Source: Meiothermus taiwanensis DSM 14542 (lineage in GTDB: Bacteria > Deinococcota > Deinococci > Deinococcales > Thermaceae). Taken from it: a DNA stretch of 64,000 nucleotides. Numbering within the stretch: position 1 is the first letter of the stretch; every line of letters starts with the position of its first letter. Positions 19,061 through 26,090 of the stretch are shown piece after piece. A program made the position numbers and the translations under genes. The stretch is from positions 1 through 64,000 of the forward strand of contig AXWR01000009.1 in NCBI GenBank assembly GCA_000482765.1. Direction: 5' to 3'. Under the pieces are notes generated by a model, which was not told the DNA's origin, did no database searches, and saw only the letters and a program-made list of their open reading frames with translations.

Positions 19061-19069
19061 TCAAGCCAT
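19061..19069 (-). other. Minimal upstream reading frame (Met-Ala-stop) with consensus ribosome site
   Basis: In the dctP leader, about 50 nt before the real start, an AGGAGG lies 6 nt before ATGGCTTGA. Such a two-codon frame with a near-perfect ribosome site would occupy ribosomes in the leader and may tune translation of dctP. It could also be chance. Confidence 0.35.
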
Positions 19070-19091
19070 GCCTACCTCCTGTTTGATTTAG

Positions 19092-19129
19092 TTAGGTAAA
19101 CGATAACCTAAACACAAAAAGCTTGTCAA
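19092..19129 (-). promoter_or_regulatory. TRAP operon promoter with LacI-type operator
   Basis: On the reverse strand TTGACA (19124-19129) is followed after 18 bp by TATCGT (19100-19105). A 20-bp inverted repeat TTAGGTAAACGATAACCTAA (19092-19111) covers the -10, with arms TTAGGT/ACCTAA and a CG near the centre as in LacI-family operators. Binding there would block RNA polymerase. The divergent LacI-type regulator 50 bp away is the obvious ligand. Confidence 0.75.
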
Positions 19130-19151
19130 TACAGAAGAATGAAAATATATT
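19123..19151 (+). promoter_or_regulatory. Promoter of the LacI-family regulator, nearly leaderless
   Basis: TTGTCA, 17 bp, TATATT, with the start codon only 12 nt after the -10. Its -35 overlaps the -35 of the opposing TRAP promoter (TTGTCAA read on either strand), so the two promoters cannot be occupied together. Confidence 0.65.
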
Positions 19152-19163
19152 GAGTTAGCGTTT

Positions 19164-20189
19164 ATGAGACCTCGTGCCCGAACCACCCTTGCGGATGTTG
19201 CCCGACTGGCAGGGGTTTCTGCCGTTACAGTCTCGAAGGTCTTGAACGGCAAGGGGCACATTTCCCCCGAGACCCAGGAAAAGGTGCAGCGGGCGGCGGC
19301 TTTGCTGGGGTATGTGGCCAACACCGCGGCGCGTCGGCTCCGCGGGGGGGCCACCCGCATTCTGGGAATGGTAGTGCCGGAGCTGGTCAGCCCCTACTTT
19401 GCAGAGCTGGCTCGAGCCGCCGCCGATGCAGCGGGCCGGTGCGGCTACGACCTGGGCCTGTTCACCACATCTCGAGACCCCCAGCGGGAGCGTGAGCGCA
19501 TCCAGAGCCTGCTGGGCGGTATGGCCGATGGGCTTTTGTTGGTGGTGCCGGTCGGCGCCAGTGAATTTCTGAGTACGCTTGAACAAAGCCAGGTTCCCAT
19601 TGTGCTCATCAATTACTTTGGCGGAGCCACCCACCTTCCGGTGGTACGGGGCGAGAACTACGAGGGCACCGTGGCGCTCTTGCACCACCTGCTTGCGCTG
19701 GGCCACCGGCGGATTGGCTTTATTGGGGGGGCGGAGCACTCGGGGCAGGCGAAGGAGCGCTACCGGGCCTACCGGGAGGTGATGCGGGCGGCGGGGCTTT
19801 GGGATGAGACCTTGGTGCAGCCAGGCGACTTTACCCGCAGAAAGGGCCTGGAGGGGGCTCGAGCGCTGCTTGGGCGGCCCTCACCGCCCACGGCCATTTT
19901 TGCCGGTAGCGACCTGATGGCCTTTGGGGTGATGGAGGCTGCACAGGAGCGCGGATTGCAGGTGCCGGCGGATATCTCCATCGCCGGTTTCGACGATAGC
20001 CCACTGGCCAGCCTGGTTCCACCGGGGCTTACGACGGTGGCTCATCCCATCGCCGATATTGCCGAGGCCGCGGTGCGCTTGCTGCTCGAGGCCATCGAGG
20101 GCAAATCGGTGCGAGACCAGCTGCTGGAATTTCCCAGCCGGCTGGTGGTGCGGGGATCGACCGCCCCTCCCAAAACCCCCCTACCTTGA
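19164..20189 (+). CDS. LacI/GntR-family transcriptional regulator
   Basis: A 341-residue repressor with the N-terminal LacI helix-turn-helix and hinge (TLADVARLAGVSAVTVSKVLNG at about 8-29, then TARRLRGG) and a sugar-binding-protein-like effector domain (IAGFDDSPLASLVPPGLTTV near the C-terminus). Divergent from the TRAP/dehydrogenase operon, whose promoter carries a CG-centred operator, so it most likely represses import and oxidation of the sugar acid until the effector binds. There is no ribosome-binding site in front of the ATG; the promoter -10 ends 12 nt before it, suggesting leaderless or nearly leaderless translation. Confidence 0.9.
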   Translation: MRPRARTTLADVARLAGVSAVTVSKVLNGKGHISPETQEKVQRAAALLGYVANTAARRLRGGATRILGMVVPELVSPYFAELARAAADAAGRCGYDLGLFTTSRDPQRERERIQSLLGGMADGLLLVVPVGASEFLSTLEQSQVPIVLINYFGGATHLPVVRGENYEGTVALLHHLLALGHRRIGFIGGAEHSGQAKERYRAYREVMRAAGLWDETLVQPGDFTRRKGLEGARALLGRPSPPTAIFAGSDLMAFGVMEAAQERGLQVPADISIAGFDDSPLASLVPPGLTTVAHPIADIAEAAVRLLLEAIEGKSVRDQLLEFPSRLVVRGSTAPPKTPLP

Positions 20190-20270
20190 GTCTGGTATGC
20201 TTGTGACAGCAGGCATGAATGGGTAAAGTCCGGGAATTGCGTGCTTCACGCTTCCCCCTGTAGTTGAGCT

Positions 20271-20312
20271 TACCCAACCGCTGCGCTGGGTATCCGTGGA
20301 AACCAATCTAGA
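20271..20312. repeat. Second repeat type, copy A
   Basis: TACCCAACCGCTGCGCTGGGTATCCGTGGAAACCAATCTAGA closely matches a stretch at 35025-35075 that has the same GCTGGGTAT(T/C)CGTGG-AAAC-TCTAGA core. ACCCA/TGGGT form a small hairpin. Here it ends at the start codon of the CaCA gene, so its tail supplies the bases before the ATG. Confidence 0.5.
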
Positions 20313-21242
20313 ATGACTATTTCGTTTCTGACCCTGCTTGCTAGCTTGGCCGTGCTGCTGGGGGCAGCCCGCTTACTCACCCAGTCATCGGAGCGCATTG
20401 GCCTCGCTGTGGGGCTATCCAGCTTTATGGTGGGTGTGATCATCGTGGGGGTGGGAACCTCACTGCCCGAGCTGGTGACCGGGCTTTTCTCGGTGCACCA
20501 GGGGGTTTCGGAGATTGTGAGCGGCAATGTGCTGGGGGCCAATGCATCCAACCTGCTGCTCATTTTGGGTGTGAGCGCGGTGTTTTCGGTGTTGCGTCCG
20601 GTATATCTGGGCGAGGCGTACATCGCCATTGACCTGCACTTTTTAGTGGGTGCGGCGTTTGTGCTGGGGGTGGTGATGTTCGACGGGCTGGTGGGCCGGG
20701 TGGAGGGGCTGTGCTTGCTGGCGGTGTATGGGGTGTATGTGGCCTATTTGCTCAAAGAAGGCAGCAGCAAAGTGACTGGGCAGGCTCGAGCCCCCCTGGT
20801 CTGGCACGACCTCCTGATCGTGGGGCTGAGCGCGGTGGGTGTCTACTTTGGGGCTGACTGGACGGTGAGCAGTCTACAAGGGCTGGCGGCCGGCCTGGGT
20901 GTTCCAAACGCCGTCGTGGCGGTTACGTTGCTGGCTTTGGGTACGACCCTGCCCGAGCTGGTGGTAAGCCTCACTGCCGCACGCCAGGGGAAGGCTTCCA
21001 TGGCGGTAGGGAACATCCTGGGTTCCTGCGTTTTCAATGCGCTGGTGGTGGTGGGGGCGGGTGCGGTCTACGGCACCGTCAAAGCGCCGCCCGAGCTGAC
21101 CGGCTTCGCCCTGCCCTTTGTGGTGGGGGCTTCGCTGTTGTTCTACCTGCTGGTGCAGGATCGGCGCATCTCGAGCTGGGAAGGGATGCTGTTCTTGGTG
21201 ATGTATGGATTGTTTGTGCTGGAGGTCAGCGGCCTGGCTTGA
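20313..21242 (+). CDS. CaCA-family sodium/calcium-type antiporter (YrbG-like)
   Basis: A 309-residue membrane protein with about 10 hydrophobic segments arranged as an inverted repeat. The two alpha repeats that line the ion path are clear: GVGTSLPELVTG with GNVLGANASNLLLILG (about 46-90), and ALGTTLPELVVSL with GNILGSCVFNALVVVG (about 209-250); each keeps the glutamate (PEL) and asparagine that bind the cation. It exchanges Na+ (or K+/H+) for Ca2+ across the cell membrane. It stands alone; no ribosome-binding site is apparent before the ATG, where a second-type repeat ends. Confidence 0.92.
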   Translation: MTISFLTLLASLAVLLGAARLLTQSSERIGLAVGLSSFMVGVIIVGVGTSLPELVTGLFSVHQGVSEIVSGNVLGANASNLLLILGVSAVFSVLRPVYLGEAYIAIDLHFLVGAAFVLGVVMFDGLVGRVEGLCLLAVYGVYVAYLLKEGSSKVTGQARAPLVWHDLLIVGLSAVGVYFGADWTVSSLQGLAAGLGVPNAVVAVTLLALGTTLPELVVSLTAARQGKASMAVGNILGSCVFNALVVVGAGAVYGTVKAPPELTGFALPFVVGASLLFYLLVQDRRISSWEGMLFLVMYGLFVLEVSGLA

Positions 21243-21270
21243 GACGTGAGCAGCATTTGAAGAATGCAAT

Positions 21271-21306
21271 AAAACGCGCGCCTCACGGTAGTGAGGCGCA
21301 GCGCGC
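21271..21306 (-). terminator. Intrinsic terminator after the sugar-binding protein gene
   Basis: GCGCGCCTCAC and GTGAGGCGCAGCGC pair around GGTA (one unpaired base), and on the reverse strand the stem is followed by TTTTATT. It ends leftward transcription of the ABC transporter genes and separates them from the convergent antiporter gene. Confidence 0.8.
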
Positions 21307-21336
21307 AACTCCTGTTTGAGCTCAGGGGTGGGAGGT

Positions 21337-22593
21337 TTAGCGGGTGCGACCGGCCAGTAAGTCCTCAGCAGCTTTCTGGGCCTTGTCTAACGCAGCCTTG
21401 GGGGTGGCCTGGCCCAGCACAGCCTCTTTGATGGCCTGTCCCAGGATATCGAAGCGGATCTGCTCCCAATCCGAAAGGGCGGGTTCAAACTTGGCGTAGC
21501 GGGCCTGGGTGATAGCCACACCAAAGGCGGGGTTCTGTTTGATGTACTGGGTTACCACAGGGTCGGCGCCCGAGCCTAGGTTGACGGGCACGTAGTTGGT
21601 GGCGACCCCGAAAACCGCCTGTACCTTGGGCGAGATCACGAACTTCAAGAAGTCGGCGGCGACCTTTTTCTCTTTTTCGTCGGCTCGCTTGAAGACCACC
21701 AGGTTGGTGCCCTGCACCAACCCGAAGCCGGGCTGCTTGTCGGTGCGGCCCGGTAGGGTGGCCACGCCCAGGTCGAATTTGGCCGCCTGCAGGTAGAAGC
21801 TGTAACCCGCCGAGGTATCGGTGGAGAAGGCGTAAGGCCCCACGCCGAAGTTGGCGTTAATGAAGCCACTGGTAATGGGCCGGGCCCAGCCCTCCTTGAC
21901 CCCCTGCACCAGGAGCTCGAGCGTCTCGACGGCCTTGGGCGAGTTGAGCACCAGCTTGCCGTTTTGCAGGTAGCTCCCGCCCAGGGTGAAGAACCAGTAC
22001 GAGAAGGTCGAGGTGTCGGGCTGGAAGAAGTAGACCGGGGCTTTTTCTCCCTGGGAGATTTGCTTGGCGGTGGCTATGAACGCGTTGATGGTGGTGGGCA
22101 CCTTGGCGTTGTACTTCTTGAGCAAATCGCGGTTGTAGTACAGAACCTGGATGCTCTTGTTGAAGGGAACCCCGTAGATCTGCTTGTTAAAGGTCACCGC
22201 GTTGACAAAAAGGGGGTTGACCCCTTTCAGGTCTATACCCAGCGCGGCCATGGGTGTAAGAGCATCGGACTCGAGGTACAGCGCCATGTTGTTCTCGAAG
22301 GCCTGGGCCATGGCCGGCACTTTTCCGCTGGCAAAAGCGGCTTTGATCTTGGTCGAGAGGTCGCGGTAGTTGCCTTGCCCAATTGGGCGCACGCACACCT
22401 GGCCGTTTTGGGTTCGGTTGAACTCCACCACCAGGTTCTCCAGGGCGGTCTTGGGGGCACCACCGGTAAAGCCGTGCCACAGCTCGGCCACCACGCTGGC
22501 CTTTTCACACTGGCCCTTGATGATCTCCTCGGGCCGCTGCTGCGCTAGGGACAGGCTCAGGAAAGCGAAAAAGGCGATGGTTAGATATTTCAT
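21337..22593 (-). CDS. ABC transporter extracellular solute-binding protein (MalE/UgpB type)
   Basis: 418 residues with a signal peptide (MKYLTIAFFAFLSLSLAQQ). The fold resembles family 1 binding proteins for oligosaccharides or glycerol-3-phosphate: ELWHGFTGGAPKTALENLVVEFN near the mature N-terminus is the pattern seen in UgpB-like proteins, with YGVPFNKSIQVLYYNRDLLKKY in the middle. The start at MKYL is chosen because AGGAGA lies 6 nt upstream; an earlier ATG overlaps that ribosome site. It is the third gene after two permeases on the same strand, with its own strong ribosome site in an 83-bp gap. No ATPase gene is nearby, so a shared ATPase encoded elsewhere is presumed. Confidence 0.9.
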   Translation of the reverse strand: MKYLTIAFFAFLSLSLAQQRPEEIIKGQCEKASVVAELWHGFTGGAPKTALENLVVEFNRTQNGQVCVRPIGQGNYRDLSTKIKAAFASGKVPAMAQAFENNMALYLESDALTPMAALGIDLKGVNPLFVNAVTFNKQIYGVPFNKSIQVLYYNRDLLKKYNAKVPTTINAFIATAKQISQGEKAPVYFFQPDTSTFSYWFFTLGGSYLQNGKLVLNSPKAVETLELLVQGVKEGWARPITSGFINANFGVGPYAFSTDTSAGYSFYLQAAKFDLGVATLPGRTDKQPGFGLVQGTNLVVFKRADEKEKKVAADFLKFVISPKVQAVFGVATNYVPVNLGSGADPVVTQYIKQNPAFGVAITQARYAKFEPALSDWEQIRFDILGQAIKEAVLGQATPKAALDKAQKAAEDLLAGRTR

Positions 22594-22676
22594 CTCACGT
22601 CTCCTTCTCATTTGTTTATACCCACAACAACGTCAGCTAAAGGTCAGGCCACCTATTACATTACCCCATGGTGGGC

Positions 22677-23891
22677 CTACTTGATTCCACTGCGGGCCAC
22701 CCCCTGGATAAACTGCTTTTGCGCCAGAAAATACCCCAGCACGATGGGCAAAATGGCCAGCGTTGAGGCGGCCATCAGGGCCCCGTAGTCGCTGCCGGCC
22801 TCCCCGATGAAAACCTGCAGGCCCCGCTGGATGGTGTACATCTCGGGCCGGTCGGTCACAATCAGAGGCCACAGCAGGGCGTTGTAGGCGCCCAAAAAAG
22901 TAAAGATGCCATAGGTGACCAGCCCCGGTATCGAAAGCGGCAGGGCAATGCGCACCAGCTGCGTCCAGTAGCTGGCCCCATCCATCCGGGCCGCATCGAA
23001 CAGATCCCTGGGGAGCGACAGATAAAACTGCCGCAGCAGGAAAATCCCGAACACCGAGGCCAGCCAGGGCACCACCAGGGCGTAGTAGGTGTTGATCCAC
23101 TCGAGCCTCGAGAGCAGGATGTAGCTGGGAATCAGCAGCACCTCGCCGGGAATCATCAGAGTTGCCAGGATCATGAGCCAGACCAGATTCTTACCGGGGA
23201 ACTCGATGCGGGCCAGGGCGAAAGCGGTCATGGCGGCCAGCAGCAGCCCCACCAGCACCTGGGTTCCCGCAGTTATGAAGCTGTTGAAGAAATACCGCCC
23301 AAAAGGAGCGGCCAGCCAGGCCTCGCGGTAGTTGTGGAAGACATAGCCCAGCGCGCCGGGGGCCAGGTTGACCCATTCCAGCCGCCAGTCGTCGCCGCTC
23401 GAGCGCACCGCATCGGGGGGTAGCTCGGGCCGGTAGCTCGCGTAGCTTTTGGAGAGCAGCACCACCGCCGGGAGCAGCCGGAAAGACTCGCCCGAGACGT
23501 TGGTGAAAGTGATCTCCCAGTGATCCTCCTGGTAGCGGGTGCGGATCTGGGTGCCCTCGGCCCGGGGGTCGCTGAAAGCGCCCACAGCCGTAGGAATAAA
23601 GACCTGGGGCTCGGGCCCCATCCGGCCCGTATAGATGCGCAAGGTGACGCTTCGGCCGTCCTGGTAGCCGCCCCAGAGGGGGCTGCCCCCTTCGGCACCT
23701 AGCCGGGCGGCCACCCTCCAGTTGGCGGGCTTGAGCCGCTCGGGAACCCAGATGGGCCGGGCCTGCTGGGCCTCCTGGGGGCTTTTCAGGCTGGTAGCCA
23801 GCATCCAGTAAAAAGGAAAGGCCATCGCAATGGCCCCTACGCTCAAAACCAGGTAGATCAGCAGGCGGCTCAGGGCATACGGGGGGGTCAT
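22677..23891 (-). CDS. Carbohydrate ABC transporter permease (MalG/UgpE type) with a large periplasmic insertion
   Basis: 404 residues, against about 280 for MalG-type permeases. The first membrane segment (about 10-33, ending FPFYWMLATSLKS) is normal. Then about 140 residues rich in beta-like, polar sequence (about 45-190) intervene before the second segment (FNSFITAGTQVLVGLLLAAMTAFALARIEFPG), after which the protein follows the family, including the EAA loop LPRDLFDAARMDGASYWTQLVRIALPLSIPG that contacts the ATPase. The insertion would lie outside the membrane, near the docking site of the binding protein. The gene overlaps nothing and is 27 bp downstream of its partner permease. Confidence 0.9.
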   Translation of the reverse strand: MTPPYALSRLLIYLVLSVGAIAMAFPFYWMLATSLKSPQEAQQARPIWVPERLKPANWRVAARLGAEGGSPLWGGYQDGRSVTLRIYTGRMGPEPQVFIPTAVGAFSDPRAEGTQIRTRYQEDHWEITFTNVSGESFRLLPAVVLLSKSYASYRPELPPDAVRSSGDDWRLEWVNLAPGALGYVFHNYREAWLAAPFGRYFFNSFITAGTQVLVGLLLAAMTAFALARIEFPGKNLVWLMILATLMIPGEVLLIPSYILLSRLEWINTYYALVVPWLASVFGIFLLRQFYLSLPRDLFDAARMDGASYWTQLVRIALPLSIPGLVTYGIFTFLGAYNALLWPLIVTDRPEMYTIQRGLQVFIGEAGSDYGALMAASTLAILPIVLGYFLAQKQFIQGVARSGIK

Positions 23892-23918
23892 GGGGTTCCT
23901 TCCTTTGCGTTGTGGAAA

Positions 23919-25172
23919 TCAAGTCTCATAGTTTACCCTGCGCTCGAGCACCCGCTGCTGTACCAGCGTGAGCACCAGAATAACGGTAAACACCACCACC
24001 GCGATGGCGCTGGCGTAGGAGAAGTCGGAGTCGCGGAAGCCCTTGTTGTACAGATACAACGTGATGGTCAGGGTGTCTTGCAAGACCCCGCCGGTGGGGG
24101 TCATGATCAGCACCTGGGTAAAAACCTGAAAAGCCCCGATCAGGCCCAGCGTGGAAAGAAAGAAGGTAGTGGGGGAGAGCAGGGGCCAGGTGATGTAGCG
24201 CTGCTGCTGCCACCAGCTGGCACCATCGAGCTGGGCGGCCTCGTAGTACTCTTTGGGGATGTTTTGCAGCCCGGCCAGAATGACCACCACCTGGTAGCCC
24301 AGCAGGTGCCACAGGCTCATCACCATGATCGCCACAAAGGCTACGCTGGGCCCGGCCCAGAAGCCTTGAAGATGGATGCCCAGCGGAGCCATAGCCAGGG
24401 CAAAGATGCCCTGCGGGGTGGAGAGCCAGTCCAGCCCTGGCGTGCCGAGCACCCAGTTGAGGAAGCCAAACTCGGGGTGATAGATCCAGTCCCATACCGC
24501 TGCAGCCGCGGTGAGCGCCGTAATGTAGGGCAGAAAGTAGAGCGTGCGGAAGAAGCCCAGCAGGCGCACCCTTTCGTTGAGCAAAATCGCGACCACGGTT
24601 GCCAGCAGAATGCCCAGCGGAACCGTAAAAATCACGAACCAGAAAGTGTTGCCCATGGCTTTCCAGAACAGAGGATCGCGCGTGAGCAGAATTTCGTAGT
24701 TAAGGAGCCCCGCGAACCTGCTCTGTCCGATGAAGTTAAACCGATCCAAAAATGAAAGCCACAGGGCATACAGGCTGGGGAAGATCTGCCAGACCAAGAG
24801 CAGCCCCAGCGAGGGCCAGACCAGCACCCAGCCCCAGAAGCTGGCCTGTTCGCGCTCGCTCATCCGGGGCGCCCAGGCCCAGTAAAGAGCGCCCACCCCG
24901 AGCAGGGCTAGCAACACGGCCGGGGTGTTGCCGTATCCCCACCCGATACCAACCAGCAGGAGCCCTATACCCGGCAGCAGAGCCGCTTGGAAGCCTCTAA
25001 ACATCGCCTCGAGGGTCACCCCAAGGAGCAGGATGGCGCCCACCCCATAGGCCCAGGGGGGGAGCAGCTCGAGCGCCACCGCCAGCCGAACCAGGGCCAG
25101 CAGTACCGCCATGCCGAGCACCAGGGTGGGCCGATGACCGAGCGAGTGTCCAAGCGTAGACCCACGAAGCAT
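23919..25172 (-). CDS. Carbohydrate ABC transporter permease (MalF/UgpA type) with extra N-terminal membrane segments
   Basis: About 417 residues. The C-terminal 300 are a normal MalF/UgpA-type permease with WVLVWPSLGLLLVWQIFPSLYALWLSFLDRFN, and the EAA loop IPKEYYEAAQLDGASWWQQQRYITWPLLSPT. About 110 residues precede this, with three or four additional hydrophobic segments (VLGMAVLLALVRLAVAL, GVGAILLLGVTL, LLPGIGLLLVGIGWG, AVLLALLGVGALYWAW). E. coli MalF also has two extra N-terminal segments, but the sequence here is different. An ATG start is chosen; a GTG 6 nt earlier is in frame. First gene of the transporter group, with no clear promoter motif. Confidence 0.9.
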   Translation of the reverse strand: MLRGSTLGHSLGHRPTLVLGMAVLLALVRLAVALELLPPWAYGVGAILLLGVTLEAMFRGFQAALLPGIGLLLVGIGWGYGNTPAVLLALLGVGALYWAWAPRMSEREQASFWGWVLVWPSLGLLLVWQIFPSLYALWLSFLDRFNFIGQSRFAGLLNYEILLTRDPLFWKAMGNTFWFVIFTVPLGILLATVVAILLNERVRLLGFFRTLYFLPYITALTAAAAVWDWIYHPEFGFLNWVLGTPGLDWLSTPQGIFALAMAPLGIHLQGFWAGPSVAFVAIMVMSLWHLLGYQVVVILAGLQNIPKEYYEAAQLDGASWWQQQRYITWPLLSPTTFFLSTLGLIGAFQVFTQVLIMTPTGGVLQDTLTITLYLYNKGFRDSDFSYASAIAVVVFTVILVLTLVQQRVLERRVNYET

Positions 25173-25262
25173 TCGCACGGCGTAAGTCTACCAGGACAGG
25201 ATTTGTGAGGGGAGCGGGTGGGGGCTCTACCGGCCTGCCTGGTAAGGTCATTGGCTGGATAC

Positions 25263-25293
25263 AAAAAACACCAGCCGCCGGCGGCTGGTGTTT
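25263..25293 (-). terminator. Intrinsic terminator of the sdh operon
   Basis: AAACACCAGCCGCC and GGCGGCTGGTGTTT form a perfect 14-bp arm inverted repeat with no spare bases between, followed on the reverse strand by TTTTTT. It lies 20 bp after sdhB. Confidence 0.88.
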
Positions 25294-25312
25294 GGGCGTG
25301 ACCTGATGTGTA

Positions 25313-26089
25313 CTAGTCGTCGGCTGCCTGGCCAGAGGAAGGGGCCTGCGTCTGCTTTTTGCTACCGAACAGCCGCCGGAAGAAGCCCAGGATTGGGTCG
25401 TAGTACTCGTCCACCACCCGCTCCTTGAGCGGGATGATGGCGTTATCGGTGATGTGGATGTGCTCGGGGCAGACCTCGGTGCAGCACTTGGTGATGTTGC
25501 AGTAGCCGATGCCCCCCTCATTTTTGAGCATATCCAGGCGGTTTTCCACGTCCAGGGGGTGCATCTCGAGGCTGGCGGTACGCACCAGCAAGCGCGGCCC
25601 AATAAAGCCGGTTTTTTCGTCGTGCTCGCGCAGCACGTGGCAGACGTTCTGACACAGGAAGCACTCGATGCACTTCCTGAATTCCTGCACCCGGTCGACA
25701 TCCTCCTGGAACATGATCCAGTCGGTGTTGGGGGCCGGGGTGAAGGGTTTGATTTTTTTGTTGGCCTCGTAGTTCCACTTCACATCGGTGGCCAGGTCGC
25801 GGATCACCGGGAAGGTTTTCATGGGCCGCACCGTGACGGGCTTGCTGGTGTCGAGGGTGTCCAGCCGGGTCATGCACATCAGGGTGGGCTTGCCGTTGAC
25901 CTCGGCCCCGCACGAGCCGCACTTGCCGGCCTTGCAGTTCCAGCGGCAGGCCAGGTCGGGGGCCTGTTCGGCCTGGATCTGGTGGATGGCGTCCAGCACC
26001 ACCATGCCCTCTTGCACTTCGATGGTGTAGTCCTTCAGCTCACCACCGTTGCGATCCCCACGGAAAACTCTAAAGGTGACGGTCGACAT
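25313..26089 (-). CDS. sdhB: Succinate dehydrogenase / fumarate reductase iron-sulfur subunit
   Basis: Carries electrons from the flavoprotein to quinone. In the 258-residue protein the ligands of the [2Fe-2S] cluster are Cys48, Cys52, Cys57, Cys60 and Cys72 (CRWNCKAGKCGSC), with one more cysteine than strictly needed. The C-terminal domain has CIECFLCQNVC (140-150) and CNITKCCTEVCPEH (197-210) for the [4Fe-4S] and [3Fe-4S] clusters. The C-terminus adds a polar tail, SKKQTQAPSSGQAADD. The ATG start, 1 nt after the sdhA stop codon, has AGGTG at the right distance. Confidence 0.95.
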   Translation of the reverse strand: MSTVTFRVFRGDRNGGELKDYTIEVQEGMVVLDAIHQIQAEQAPDLACRWNCKAGKCGSCGAEVNGKPTLMCMTRLDTLDTSKPVTVRPMKTFPVIRDLATDVKWNYEANKKIKPFTPAPNTDWIMFQEDVDRVQEFRKCIECFLCQNVCHVLREHDEKTGFIGPRLLVRTASLEMHPLDVENRLDMLKNEGGIGYCNITKCCTEVCPEHIHITDNAIIPLKERVVDEYYDPILGFFRRLFGSKKQTQAPSSGQAADD

Positions 26090-26090
26090 C

